The notes: a model not told the origin generated them from the letters alone. A stretch of 64,000 nucleotides of DNA from Ascidia mentula (GCA_947561715.1 OX387199.1:2919001-2983000); one strand, 5' to 3'. Positions 1-21,763 are shown, numbered from the stretch's first letter. Translations and numbers: made by a program.

Positions 1-3000
1 TCTCGGGAAACGAGGTTTCTTATTATAGGTTAAAGTTGCCAAAATTACATGTGAATGTGTGTGCATAAGAGCAAAATTTAGCGACCTTTTGCATTTAGAC
101 ATGGACAAGATACTGCGAAAATGCGTTGTGGCTTTATTATTTCTAGGGTGTAGAATGGAGACACAGTTTAGTCTGTGTGAGTTGTTGAAATATCGCCTTC
201 TTAAATGAAACCAAACCTCCAAGCGAGATCGAACGAAGATTCGATATATTCTGCAACAGTTGGTCACGTTGATTGCTGCAAGTTTTACGTCAAAGATCGG
301 TATCGTATGGCGATATTATCGAGGAACTGTAACTCAATATCGTTGACGTATGGCAACAGGAAACCAGATATAGTTTGACAACTTTAAAAGATTTCTGCAA
401 TGTTAACGTTAACCTTTTTTTACGTCGCTGTATCCACACCATGATTTAGTAATGCAATTTTTATTGTTTTGCCGAAAATGGCAATTGTTTGGCATGTATT
501 GGTTCGCCTGTATTGTATACTGTATAATGTGATGCATGCTAAGTCAAAACGTATGTCTGAAACAATTTTGAAACTCAGAAGGTCTATTTTCTGTGAAAAA
601 TTGCCATGTATGTCATTTTATGTTGCTGTCGCACTTTGTTTTCCGGAATTCTCCGAGTAGTCGGAACGCTTTGTCCAACGCGTTAATAATATAACCAGTA
701 AATAGACTCAACGCCATATGTTGTGGGTCAGTATCCATATATGACATCATTTCTTCGGGTAATGACTCAATAATGTCTAAAGAAACTGCTCCGCTTTAGG
801 AACTGACAGTAAAATCTACCAGACGGTTTTTTTTTCGAGCGAGCAATATGACTTTAAACGCTCCACTGGCGTTTTTATTAAACTAAAATCATGTGCGCCA
901 TAAGACAAAAAAGGTTTGAAATGGATACCATAGACTTTTTTAGTACACGTGTTGTGAATGTCGTATCTGTTCGGTGGTATTTGATACCATCCGTCAACTA
1001 TATTTTTGTTTTTCAAACTCGCAATGTTGGATTTGCATGATGTTTTTAATGCAACACTTTTAGGAATAGCACGCTACCTAGTAGAAAGCATACTTCTATT
1101 TGTATGGCGTGATTATGGGCTTTTAATCCTTATTCATGGGCAAAATATCCCGCCACTTATCCCACCCAAGCGGAAATTGGGTTGAAAATATGTCTTGCCA
1201 CTTACCAGAATCTGTCAATTTATCGAATGCGGCGTCTCGAAATTGTAAGAGGCGTCCCATTTAGTCCACTTGTGCTATTACGCCCACTGTTCGTGTGCTT
1301 TGCCAGTCAGCGTCCGAGGACCGCAGAGACGATTAAATACCTTTTTCGCGCGTTGAGTGGCGAAGCGGAGGAAAATTGGCGTCCCTTTATTTTTCGTCGC
1401 ACTGTTTCCCAGATGGATGCAAAGTGCTTGCGTTTTGTTTTTGCAGAAAGTCGCAGTGGCTTCGCCCTAATGTGCGGTATGATACTAGAAATTACGTGGT
1501 CGAGGCCTTGCAGTGAGCCTACGTTCCAAAATATGTGCAGAGGCGTCGCAAACATTTTTATTTAAAAGTATTGTTTAGGGGCAGTTAATGAAGTGCACTG
1601 ATGAGACATGTTACGTCGAAACAGTGTGCACATTCTGCAGGTAGCTTTTTAGCATTTTGTTGCGAAATACTTGGAGTTAACTACATGAAATAGAAAAGCC
1701 AGAGCTAATATGCTAACCATAGCAGAGCAAATGTTTCGATCACAGCTGTGTGGCTTCATCAACATGATTTATCGCGTGTTTTGCCGTGTTGCCAGATTAT
1801 TTAGGTGATGGGGAGTTTTTGTTTCAAACAACGTTTTCACCCTATGGGAGCAAAGATGAGTGGCAGAAACCAGTATTGGAATTTGTTTTACCTCCAGTAT
1901 TCAAATCTTAGATAAGTTTATTTGTATTTCGTGCTGTTTAGTTAATGTCGCACCCACACCTCCATATAGAAAAAGTATAACTCAAAGCATGGCTTTGGGC
2001 TATGACTATCGAGACCGCTTTCAGTTTGACGTTTGCTAATTCGCACGAAGACTCGCCCTTTCTAATTTTAGCTGCTTATGATCTTTATGCTTGTGTTCTG
2101 CCACACAAGCGCGGACATGAGGTAATTTGTGAGCGTAATATCGTAATTTTGGCTGTGACGATGCCACCCAACCCCAATTGACTGCGTTTGACGTAGAGGT
2201 GGATTTTTTGTTTGGGTTTAATTGGGTGTTGTGTCTGGATTCGTTGGGCATTATGTGAGTAATTGTTTTTACGCACAAATAGTGTTCAAAGAAGATGTGA
2301 GAGCTTGAAGTTTTCAGTGCAAATACGGATGAAATGTAGTCTTAATAACCCGTATTAACATGCCTAAAATAAGTTTCAACAATTACTTTTCCAATGTAGG
2401 CTATACTTGCAACTCCACTGAAAAAGCGACATTTTTAACAAATATTAACCGCATGAAAGCAAAACATGTAGGAGGTGCCTTCGCCGCTACGATTGTCGGT
2501 TGCTTCCCGCAAAGCAGCAATATATCATCGTTTCCTGAGTTTCAGACCTTTGCGACATCGTTTTCCCACCAGATCCTTCAATACATTCGATATCCGGGCG
2601 TCCACAGCCCATTCGCTTGTCGTCTACCTCATATCCTTTCATTATTGGCTTGTAGGTGCAGCTTATTCACGCAGCTTTTCAGGCGTTTTGGCGGCAAGAC
2701 TGCAGGAGTAGTAAAGGGTTTTAAGGCATTTACCTTTTTCAATAAAAGAAACTGTAATGTTCTAGTACAGACATAAACACGTATTTGGGTAGGACAGTTT
2801 CAAATACCGTTTTAACTCTGTTTGTACAAATGCATTCATCAGTGAGTCAATTCAAGTTGGTTTAAGTCGTATATTGTCGTTTGGCTTTGAAGGTTTTAAT
2901 AATTTCGCCAATTAGGTGGAACTCAGGTAGAGTTATGCGTTGGCGAACATTTCACAAAAGCCCCTCGCGAAATGGCACTAATGGGGGTCCAAGGTCGCTG

Positions 3001-3168
3001 AATCAGTGCACAGAGTGTCTCATTAATTATTTAGTGTTGTACGCGTTTTCCACACGTCTTGTAACAAAATAAAGCCTTGCTATTATTTTCAAGTGTTGCT
3101 TGATCAATAGCCGAAGTAACTTTTGTTTTAGTTCTTGTTTCCCTGAATATTGTTGTGTTTGTTTGCAG
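1..3168. other. No supported gene; upstream region of LIM kinase
   Basis: All open frames here are short and lack splice signals, family motifs or signal peptides that would make them credible. The LIM kinase first coding exon begins after a good 3' splice site (gtttgcag, ending 3168), so at least one non-coding 5' exon and the promoter should lie in this stretch, but I could not place them. AATAAA-like signals occur near 2741 and 3070. The only structured element I see is the hammerhead-like repeat around 1592-1645. Confidence 0.5.
1592..1645 (+). repeat. Degenerate hammerhead-ribozyme-like repeat
   Basis: The strand reads a core CTGATGAG, a three-pair helix II (GAC/GTC), then CGAAACAG, followed by a diverged 3' part ending in CTGCAGGTAGC. 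The order and spacing match the intact hammerhead copies at 23184 and 24777. However, the helix III closing pair and the residue at the cleavage position are not preserved, and helix I is reduced to TGCA/TGCA. No target-site duplication is obvious. I read it as an old, probably inactive copy. Confidence 0.45.
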
Positions 3169-3221
3169 AGTTATTGTTGTGTAAATATCCCCCGCGTACC
3201 ACCGATGCCACAGTCAGAAAA

Positions 3222-11518
<8,297 letters not shown>

Positions 11519-14256
11519 CTGCACAAAGTTTTCTGATTGGCCGATGTGAGCCACGCCCATTTTTCTTGACCAATAGTGTTCCTCCAAAGCACTTAGTGTT
11601 AAACGAGAAAAGGTGGAGTTCTAAAAATGGATTTAACGAACAATCCAGTTTCACTTTAGAATAAGAGTTGCATCATCTCAGCTAAGCTACCTCATACTAT
11701 ACTTCCATCAACAGGGTAATATGACGAAACAATAAAAAACTTCAGAGCGAAGTCCAACTAATTTCAGCACTTATATTTTTATATCTGTAAATTCATTTCG
11801 CTAACTTTCGGGATTTGGAATAACAGCTGCCGGCCGACTACCTTAACATATGCCGCACGTTGTCATGCTGGATATAATTTGTTACTAACTCAATTCTGCT
11901 CTAATGCCACAAACTTACCCTGTACCACACACTGTAAAAACGCCATAACGATCAACTACCATTGTGATGCAAATCTCAACAAATAAAAACAATCAACGAT
12001 TGATTAACTTCAAAATTATACAACTTTAAATAGTGTCTGTCCGATCCCTTTGTTTGTCGTTAAAACCCTTGTCAAGTGTACTCATTTTTAACACTGTACT
12101 CTTAACTTCCAGCCCTGCGTTACGGTCACGCTCCTTTGGGCACCGTCGCGCATGGGTAATCATCATTGCCGATCAGTATTATCGTGCACAAAAGGCACTT
12201 TTTCACATGAGAATTGTGTATTCCAACGCATTCCAGGCCTTGTCAACCGTTTTTCCCTTTATATTGTACTCCATACATACCGACAGTTGGCTTAACATCC
12301 CCACTGACGTTAAAATGTCCTTCATTTGGTATTTTTTGCAAAGAAACGATGCTTGTTCTATTACCCTGTGAAAGTTTCACGAAAACATTCTCTGATTCTT
12401 TATACGGTTTTCCGCAACAACTTGTCAATTATACGACGTTGTTTTTTGTGACTTTCCCTGCTGTTTTTTATGCATTTGCACTTTTTCCCACTGCTCTCGT
12501 AATTCCACCGCTGCGGATTTATTACGTTCCTTTTTTCTCGGCCGCTGGCGGTCGCTCTCTCGTAAACCCCTGCATTGGTAAACGCGTTTTTTTTCGCGAC
12601 ATTCTGCAATAAAATGTTGCCAACTTGTTACATCTTGTTGCGTTGTGTCAAGCAATGGGTAAATTCGAGAAAAGCATAGTTTTTCGACCTAAATAGCTTT
12701 TGAATTGATTGGATGCATCAGCATTTCAATGCATTTTGTCGTTTCGCATAAACACAGTTTTACAGAAACCTGAAGTATTTGTATCATTTCATGTTGCTGC
12801 AGACATTCCGTGTTCAACGTGAGTCCAATTTGCTCGTTACGTATGACGACAAGCCACAATTTAACGCAATTAGGTAACGTTCCGCTTTGCCTCTGTTGCG
12901 CCACGCAGCTCCACAACGTCGGGAATTGAAGGGCAGGGGAATCCCCAACGTCATGAGCGGGCGTGTTTCGCGTAACGGAATTTTGTGGGTTCGCGTCGAT
13001 GGTGCAGTGGAACGCGCGAGGCGGCTTCTGGCGTTCGGAAGTCGGCGGCTGGTTAACGATTAATATTTCTTGTGCGTTGGGCGCCGGGGAAAGACTGTCG
13101 TCATCTTGCCGTTGCAGTGTATGACGTAACAATTAAGGGTTTTCAACTGTAGAGAATTTCGAATTAAACGCGCTTGTAATTAATTTTGTTCAAAAGTTTA
13201 GGTCAATGCTACTTTCGTGGCTACTTGGTTACAAGTATATTTGATATTATTGCATGGGACCAAAACTTTATTGATTCCGGGGGAGAAAATGGGAGACTTT
13301 TAGGGATGGAATTAAGGCTTGTCGCCAAGACTTGTTAGCTTGAAAAAGTTGCGTCTTAAGTTCATATCCAGCCTAATTAAAGCTTCAAATAAACATGGTC
13401 TGAGTTCGTGGCGAAAATACACAACCCGATTACAAATTTCATTAACTAACTGCCAAAAGCGTTAAAAATAGTAAGGGCAATTAAAGTCACAGATACGCTC
13501 TGTATACAACATGTCCAACTTTCGGGTGTTGCAACATGCAATTCTGGGAGTTACGCCCCTCAGACAAAAGCCTTAATTTCCCACGTTGTTGAGCCAATTT
13601 TTATCATTCAATAGACGCCCACAGAGGAGCGAGTGTGGGGATGCCCCTTTCCTGCGGTACGTCACTCCGCACCTTGGTGGTTGTGGAGAAGTCATCGCAA
13701 ACCTGGTTCTGGTTATTGGCTTGGGGTAATCCTCACCGGTTCGCCACAGAGTTCCGTGCATGGGGCAGTGGTTATGAGAGGCGCCTGAAACTGGAAATCC
13801 TCGTTGACATAATGTGGAGGTCAACGTCACTCCCTTAACATTGAATTAAGTTAACTTTTCTGTGCTGGTAATTACATGAAAATTATGATTTCAACATGTT
13901 GTTTCTCCATCTGGCAATTGGGCTCCGTCCAATCAGCATTTCCAAGGGTTTTACCAAACTCTTGGCAATGCCACGTGTAATGGATCATTCGCTTGACGTT
14001 CCAACACACACACATTTACACCTTATAGTAAAACGTAAACGGGAAAGTGAACCGTGAATGAATTCCTATTGTTTGCTCACAAGCGCGTTTGTTTGCTCAT
14101 TAAACTTTCTGCCCCCTATGCAAACACATGGCAGTAAAATTCCTGCTTTACACAGATTGGAACCTGACTTTTTATCTTATGAATCACCAGGAATCTACAC
14201 TAAAAAATATATATATATGCCGGAACACGTTTTTAGTCATTTACATTGTTGTGCAG
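11519..14256. other. Intergenic, no supported gene
   Basis: After the LIM kinase stop the sequence has several AATAAA-like signals (for example near 11731 and 11981) that could end its transcript. The longest open frame (12689-13132, minus) has no recognisable motif. The segment 13573-13830 is unusually GC-rich for this window and open on both strands, but I could not recognise a domain or consistent splice borders in it. Confidence 0.4.
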
Positions 14257-14355
14257 CTACAACAGCTTGAAGCTAAACTCGAGGCTGTGGGTGGGTATTC
14301 GGAGTTAGTTTTCAGGAGTATACTGACGTCACTACAAGCATTGACTAAAGTTTGA
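14257..14355 (+). CDS. Possible terminal exon of an unidentified gene
   Basis: After a convincing 3' splice site (ttacattgttgtgcag) comes an open frame of 32 codons ending in TGA, starting LQQLEAKLEAVGGYSE and continuing as a Leu-rich amphipathic helix. Composition and the clean acceptor look like a real last exon, but I could not find partner exons upstream with matching phase, nor identify the family. It could also be chance. Confidence 0.3.
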   Translation, partial: LQQLEAKLEAVGGYSELVFRSILTSLQALTKV

Positions 14356-14704
14356 CATGATGGAAGCCGAAGCTGGCTTGGGAGGTGTGCTTAAAAAGCT
14401 CCATGTACAGTTGTATATAACTTCTAAAGGCAATTACGTATTTATTACGCTTGCGTTTTAATTTGGTTGCATTGACAGAACGGTTGAATCCTTAAAAACA
14501 AGAACTGATTCGACGTTACGCAACTGCCGTTTCGGTCGTATAGATGTGTCGGATATATTGCGAATTTATGACAACACGCAAAAAAGGCCAGTTTTATTCC
14601 GTTCCTTTACAGTGTGAATTGAAAATTGGAAGAAAAACTTCCGTCCAGCCGTTTTTGAGTAGCCAGCGTCGTTTTTATAGCTGACATGACAGAAACTGGT
14701 CACG

Positions 14705-14930
14705 TTAATTGATAAATTCGGTCGAAAGCGAGCTGATGTGACGCCTGGAAAAGAAACAGAAGAAGGTCAGTTGCTCAAGCGTATCTGAAGAAGCCCCGAC
14801 CGGGAGTTTCCCGTCAGTCGTAGACGTTTCAGTGAACTGCAATATATTTCGATCAGTTTCAGGACTTTCCAGGTCGAGAAGTGATATAAGATGCGGGTCG
14901 TAGGTAGACAGCGACATTTGATCTGCGAGC
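14705..14930 (-). CDS. Possible terminal exon of an unidentified minus-strand gene
   Basis: On the minus strand a 3' splice site (tttcctctgtag) is followed by 75 codons, including the stop TAA, entered in phase 1, with protein-like composition (for example YDPHLISLLDLESPETD). No upstream exon was identified between here and the IL-17-like genes, and no family was recognised. It overlaps the likely promoter region of the IL-17-like gene whose start codon is at 15008, so it may be spurious. Confidence 0.28.
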
Positions 14931-15007
14931 CTACAGAGGAAAGACAAAAGCCAAAGATATCAAGTATAACATAGAAAATCAAGAGATTATCACAACCATT
15001 CAGAAAT

Positions 15008-17427
15008 ATGAACCTACCGGTAAGTTCGTTTAGTGTTTTTTAGTTTATGTTACATGGGTTTCATTGACCTGTCTCTGTGTCTAATTTTGTAACCCAGCTG
15101 TTTCAACAACATGTGGCCATTGTGGACAACAAGTGGTCATTGTGAGAAACAATCGCAGGACAATGGGGTGGGCGCATTTGGGAAGTATTTTGTTTCAGGG
15201 TAGAATAGAATATTTCGCTTCTCGCACCTGAAGTTTAACATTTGATTTCCCCCTTTTTGCTTAATTATCGAATTGTGCGAGATAATGTAGGAAAAAAATA
15301 CGAGATGACGTAAAAAGTAAAATTTACAAGGCTTGACCAAAAATTTACAAAACCTAAAATCAGTTGGACAAAGATTTCTTTTGATAAGCAATGTGGAGCC
15401 AATAATATGAATTGTGTATAAGATGCAGACAGATGGCCACTGTTTCGACCAGTGGCAATCTCTCTGCAGCTTATACACAAAGATTTCTTTTTTCGTTCGT
15501 TCAGCGCAAGTGTCACCCTAAAATTACCTGGCTTGTAGAAAATACTTCTACGTTTAGGAATATAAGTTATATTTTAAAACAAACCGCTTGTTGGGCTTTA
15601 GGGTGTGTAAATTTTTTCAAGCAACAAAAGCACTGTGGCAGGAAAAAATGCTCCGACATGTTTTCTTTAGTTTCTGCAAATTTTTGCTTTCCTCATGAAA
15701 TAACTCGACATTTTCTATCCTCATTTTCCCGATCATAATTGTTTGTCAGGGAGGACTTCTTCGGATTTATGTTTTGCAAAATAATCGTGCCGAAAACCTC
15801 ATGCCAGGAAGCAAAGCAGTCTTCAGAATAGAACATGGTGACGTCAGTTACGTCACTTGTTTTATGAACACACAGTTCTGTCGAAACGACTTTGAAACAA
15901 TTGGGTTTTCGTCACATAAGCGTACACACTTTCGATCCTAATTCAGGTTTTGAATAAATCTGGACTAGGCCGCCTTGGATTAAAATGCATTACAATGCTG
16001 TTTCGAAATGTTTCAAAAAACCGATATAAGAAATTCCCCTGCATTTAAAATCTAGATTCTGTTTCCACAATACTAAATGCCAAATCGAATGATTTAAGTT
16101 GCGTTACGAAATAAATTAGTGGCGGTGCTTTTGGGTGTCAGTGTCTGGCTGACTAATGCATTGTATAATTTCGGCGTACCTTTATTACGTAACAATCAAC
16201 ATTCGGCAAGGCGCTGCAGCAACCTTTAGACTTCCATTCGTGCTAACTGCATTCTTTCCCATGTGGATCCGCGCAATTTGCATAGATTACGTGGCCTTCT
16301 GTTTTTAACTTCACGTATGTTTAAGGCTTCACGTTGAGCGCCCTAATATGGTGTCTGCAAGAAAACCCCTTTCAAAAAACCAACACTACACAAAAGAAAT
16401 TGTGTTCCTCGGTTCGTTAAAATAAACGGGGAACTGATGATTTTGTATAGTAGGGTGCGTGTATAATGCTTATGAAACCCGCTTTGCCTTACGTTACACA
16501 TTACCGACAACAAGGAACCAACATAAGGAGATTTTGCCAACATCAGTTACACTGATATAACACATCTACAACTTCCTATTTACAGAACTTGATTTTCTCT
16601 TTACAGATTCTCGTATCGTCAATGTTCTTTTTCTGCGCTGCTGCACAAACACCGGACGGGCGGAGCAATAGGCTGTTCCACGCCGCCACAAGGCATCTCA
16701 CGAACGACGACAGGAGGTAAGTTTTCGTTTTGCTTCCTGGTAAATTCCGGCCCGATTTCCGTACTTCCTCGATCCACTTTCCATTTTTCGGTCGTGTTTC
16801 ACGTTAGGTAATGGCTTTGTACGTCCAACTACAAACTCCCATGCCACTTTTCACAAGATATGTTTCCACGTTTTGTATAAGACCCTGTCGACTTATTAGA
16901 GCTCGCGAGCTATGGTGCCAGCAGCTAGAAAAAATAAAGTATCTTCATACCAAAGGGCCTATAATAAGTAACAGCGCCGGCAAGAAAACGTTTAGCAAAC
17001 AAAAATCATTCACATATCCACATGAATTAAATACGCAACTTTTGTATGATTTTACCTGTGTCGGGGAACGGTTTATAACATTCGGCCCCTAATTTCCAGG
17101 TTCCTCTGCGAACACAATTGCCAGGTTCACACGACTCGAAGACGCAATGAGGGCGGGCCGTCGAGATGGACGATGGCTTATTTCAAGTGTGACAATATGG
17201 AGCAAGCCATTGTCAGTACAGTGATATGCGACAGGTTCTGCGTGAACCCCGTTACGTGCACACGAATGCGGAAATACGTGAACCGCCCGGTTACGTACAA
17301 CCTTCGCTTTACGACCAGACGGGACGAGACGCGGATAATTCCAATACAAGTGGCTTGTAACTGTCAGTTACGCAAACCACGTCCTACTTGTCCAACCAGG
17401 AAACTAAGAAGACGGAACCGAACGTAA
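15008..17427 (+). CDS. IL17: IL-17-like secreted cytokine, copy 1
   Basis: Exons 15008-15019 (only four codons), 16607-16716 and 17100-17427 give 149 residues. Residues 1 to about 18 (MNLP then ILVSSMFFFCAAA) form a signal peptide. The mature part begins after a phase-2 intron with the motif RFLCEHNC shared by all five copies. The cytokine core has CDN, a CDRFC cluster, then VNRPVTYNLRF and PIQVACNC, which fits the IL-17 fold signature (a VPI-x-LRR strand followed by V-x-C-x-C). It ends in a basic tail, RKLRRRNRT. Known IL-17s are dimeric secreted inflammatory signals acting through IL-17 receptors; that role is inferred. The 1.59 kb first intron contains a ribozyme-element remnant. A weak TATA-like tataag lies near 14885. 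Confidence 0.78.
15383..15476. mobile_element. Rearranged hammerhead retroelement (palindromic)
   Basis: A 94 bp insertion bounded by a perfect 15 bp direct repeat ACAAAGATTTCTTTT (15368-15382 and 15477-15491), within intron 1 of the IL-17-like gene. It opens with GATAAGCAATGTGGAGCC, the same 5' block as the copies at 23084 and 24770. It then contains two hammerhead 3' halves head to head (about 15413-15479), forming a near-perfect hairpin around GTTTCGACC. No CTGATGA core remains, so it cannot cleave. The geometry suggests template switching or snap-back during reverse transcription. Confidence 0.8.
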
Positions 17428-20400
17428 TCGGCCACATTTTCTCCCCACTCCCTTCTCTCTATGGAAATATATGCTTTGCTAACTATATTTTTTTACAAAA
17501 CTGCTACTGTCGCAAGCAAGTTACATCAGTGCAATATACTTTAACTTATTTGCCTAACGAACAAATCTAACAATGTTTGGTTTTTATATATCCGCCCTAC
17601 CCCTGTGAGTTGCTGTTTTTTTTACGCTTTGCCGATTCCTATACACATCTTCAGAACCCAAATGTTTGCTTGCTTCTTTTGTTACTCATTTGCATATTTA
17701 TTTCCTCTTCCTTGTCGATGTTATGAAACTGTTACACATTTTTCGTTCTATTTTTGTTATAAATTATGAATACACATGCATTTAACACACCCAAAGTTGC
17801 CGACCTTTCGTAAAAGTTAGGTTATGTTATGAAGTAAGAAACGTGTCATCGGTTTTTGAGTCTGAAAGCTGATATTTTCAGAATTTTTTACAGGTCGTAG
17901 GAATGTGTATGTTTACATACAATTAAAAACTATGCGATTGTCCAATGGTTCAGAACAGTACTTCCAAAATTTTTTTGGTTGTAGGAGCCAAATGCAAAAT
18001 CTTTCCGAATATCGATACCGAATCTGAATATTAACTTCGAATCCCACGTTTCTTTCCCTTTTACACACATTTAAGCAATGCTACTCAAAAATCGCGCATT
18101 ATCTTTGGGATTTTACACAAGAATAGAACTATACTACGCTAACACCGAAAAAGTTTACGAATAAGAAACGACATCAGAATAAAACTATGTTGCTGCAAAA
18201 AAAATACAAATAGTGCGTTTGATTTTACCAATGTGTACATTTATGACGTAATAAAATAAGTATTCGGTTTCGGTCCGGATTTGGCCGAAAATATGGTGCA
18301 AGTATTCAAATTCGCCAAAATCGAATCTTATCTGCTTTCCCTTGTAAAAACATAAGCCTTAAAAGAGTAACAACAAAGCATTTTTAATTTTGAAACTTTG
18401 TGTTGTAAAATGAATGTTTGCTGTTCTGTCGGTAATGATTTTCGCATTAGAAGAATGGAAAGACTAATAATTGGAAGCCGTAGTTGAGAATCACTGATTG
18501 TAAATATCAGAATGTCGACAAGAAAGAAAACAGGTTTCATTTAAATTAGCCCCACAAGTCACAAAGAACATCAGTCTTTCAATCTGGAAAACTTGATTGC
18601 AAACAGCCTATGTTAATGTTGTGTATATGCCAACACATGTTACACTTTTAATTTGGTACGCATTTTATCGACTTATTTGGCAGCGAATTCACAGTGTTTC
18701 ATTGATGATTTAATGACGTACGTTATCATACACGGAAATTTTTGTATCAATCTATTGAAATAAATTGTAATCTTGTCGCAATATTGCATCACGGACATCG
18801 GTTGCTAATATTAATTTGCCTTCTTTAAGTTCATCTGGTTCTGAGTGTTGCAATCGATGCCAAACCCAACGGGAACCAAAAATAAATTTATTGCCAAAAG
18901 TAGGACCCGGAAAAATAAAAATAACAAACAAATTTAACAGCGTGTATAAGTTCAAAAGTATTTTTGACTTAGAGACCCAGAAATTACAAACGCCGTGACT
19001 CGCAATACGTCCACACAATGTATATTAAGTAGAAAGAACGTGAAAAACGTCAACAAACGTATTTAATGTGAAGAAAGTAAATTCAAAATGTAAAGATGCA
19101 GAGAGCGAAATCGGGCCCGAATTAGACCCGAACAACCCTGTCCGACTTTCTTGCCTTGTTCATTATCTTGACATGACTTTGGGGTCTCTGAAAGGTCAAA
19201 TATTTCAACGGGATTTTCCCCTTGTCTGAAAAAGTTCTGTTCTTTTATTGCACGCCGTCTTTATACTCACATCGCGTTAACTATAAGTTTAGTTCTGTTT
19301 TCGCTGTTGTGTCGCTTTTTTCTGTTTTCTTCCACATATTTTGTCTTGTTTCTGTTTAGAAATTATACCCTCAAATTTACATTGCACCCAACCAATTTAA
19401 CATTGTTGTCCTACGCTGCAGGGATATGTCCAAAGTAGGGCGTGTTTTAAAAGCTTTGAAATTTAGAATTTGCATGATTTAACACCAGATGTCTGGTTGT
19501 ATTGTTTAACCGAAATTCACCGAATAGGTGTTTGTTTCACCTTTGAAATGTCCTTCGGGAATGATGGGTCGACAAAAACAGACTCTTCATTGTAATGAAC
19601 GCGATTATTGCGAGATCAAACCAGGTTAATTCAAAACCGACGTATTTACTTGGCAGGTTATTCGCTTGGCTCAGAATTAAAACCTTTTCCACAAATATTC
19701 CCAAATGTTTTTAAAAGATTGATTACAAGAAACAGCATTGATAGTTGCGCCATTAAGTCTTTTTACGTATTTAATGCAACAGTTTTTCATCATCTATTTG
19801 ATGACGTGCGCGAGTATTTTTCCATCGACATGGTGAAATTGTTTTGCCGTTTCCGTTACAAATAGTGAAAACATTAATGATTATATGGGTTATTTCCATC
19901 CGAGTTGGCGTACGTTTATTTATCGTGACGTGAATCAAATGATGATGGCCTCATGCTTTCCTCATAAAAGTTCTTTCCCCATGGGATTTACCGCCTAATC
20001 ATTTTGGAGGCATTACGAATTTTTTAAACTATCCATCTGGACTTTTACAATTTCAACCGTTTTTGTGGGGAGGAGAATATTGGAGTTTACTACGAAATAC
20101 AGCTGCGTTTTCATCATTTACGTTTAGATTAAAAACACGCTGCAGCAGTGGGCTGCTCGGATTTTCCGCTGCATTTTTTCCGCTACAAGTAACGGATTTT
20201 CCGTAGCCCCTGTCACAAAAGGAATTCCCGCGTAATTTGTTATTTGCCTGAATTCCGTTGGACCCCGATATGTTCGAAGTAATTTAAACACCCTGGAGTT
20301 TGGAACCCAACTCTGCCCACGCGCCGACCGGGGTCCATTAAAATGTGGTGGAAAAAGCACGCGGACGCATTAAAAAAGCGGTAAAAAAAATACCGCGACC

Positions 20401-21257
20401 GCCATTTTCTTTAGCCCACGCAACGCCCACACTAGCTCTGGTACCAACCGGTGCTTCCCCTTCCACGAAACTGTTCTCCGCTTGTCGCGAGTGACTAGGG
20501 TTGAGCGCATTGTGTTGGCACGCATTTTTTTGAATGAAGCCCGCCTACGTGTTGAAATGCTCTGCTCAGGGGCTTGGTTGTTTCCATTAGGGCTCAGCGA
20601 GGCGTTTTGTTTGGTTTTTATCCGGCGGTTTCTCCTAAGGCACTCAGAGTTTACCTTTAAGGCAAACAAAGAAAACAATGCACCTGTCGGCCCATTCCGC
20701 GGGTCAGTATTTACGTCCGTTGGATACCATTGATTGTTGATGTCATCTGCCGTTTCACTACCTATTTGCACACAACTTATTTGTACATGGAAATTTGTTG
20801 TAACAAACGTACACAATTTGAATGAACATTAAGCATTTTTCGGGGACTTTTAGATTATTTTACCACAACTCCAGTGTTCTTTTCCAACGTTTTGGCAACA
20901 CAGCGTGATTTTGGGAAATTTCATTCATTATTTTTATACCGAAAGTGTAACCACCAAAACTCCCGTCTGTTACTTAATTGACTCAACGAGTAAAAACTAA
21001 ACGAGTGCAAAAAACGACCCAGGGCACGAAAAAACGTCACAATCGAAAAACGTCATGCAAAGTGTCCGCCACAGCAATCTTAACAAAATTACCCGCAAGG
21101 GTTGAATCTCAAAACGGAAGTTGCAGTGCCGCTCGATCTGTGTATTGCACCGTTGTCAAAATATCCCCGAAGCGCTTCTGTAGTTCTTGCTTCGCTCCGT
21201 CGACTCCCCGAGTCGGTGAAGCACATCGCGTAATGTGACGTAAGCCGGTGTCCGAGC
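17428..21257. other. Intergenic, no supported gene
   Basis: AT-rich sequence without convincing exons. The 148-codon minus-strand open frame at 20370-20816 shows no signal peptide, conserved motif or splice context. I see no tRNA or other RNA gene here. Confidence 0.4.
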
Positions 21258-21264
21258 TATAAAT
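21258..21264 (+). promoter_or_regulatory. TATA box of IL-17-like copy 2
   Basis: TATAAAT lies upstream of a non-coding first exon whose 5' splice site is at 21428 (TTAAAG followed by gtgagt). The exon, about 140 nt, contains no ATG, so translation begins in the next exon at 21764. Confidence 0.6.
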
Positions 21265-21763
21265 GTCGCCCCACGATCTCAACCACCATATCGACTTGTT
21301 TACTTTACCGGACCGCAAAGCATAGATCAACATTTGCTCCGAGTACACACAGAAGTGGGAATTACTTGCAACGAAGGACAGTTATTTGTGTTAATATTTC
21401 GAACTTGCAAAGCGTGCACTATTAAAGGTGAGTGGCTCGAAATGTGTGCGTTCGTCATTGCACGAATACACTTTGTTTAACGCAACAAACAAACTTTGGT
21501 CTTTTCCGACCCTTGCCTTTAAAACGGAGTGTTTAAATTGCATAGCGCCCTATATTTCGGCACAGGTCCGATTTAAGTAAACAGTTGTGTGCTTAATAGT
21601 AAATAAAAGTCAAATAGTCGCCTGTAATAATTAAACAGAAATAAATAACCTTATGTAGCAAGTGGTAAATACACGCAACAACGAGCCGTGTTCCACAGTG
21701 ACACCACTAATTTCATAATTCGTCAGATTGCAAAGTGTTTATGTTGCAAACATTTTACTTCAG

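Noticed and set aside
12689..13132. 147-codon minus-strand open frame
   Set aside because: No conserved motif, no signal peptide, no splice context and repetitive-looking composition; treated as chance.
13573..13830. GC-rich block open on both strands
   Set aside because: No recognisable domain and no consistent splice borders; could be a repeat, so not called as an exon.
20370..20816. 148-codon minus-strand open frame
   Set aside because: No family features and no plausible neighbours; not supported.
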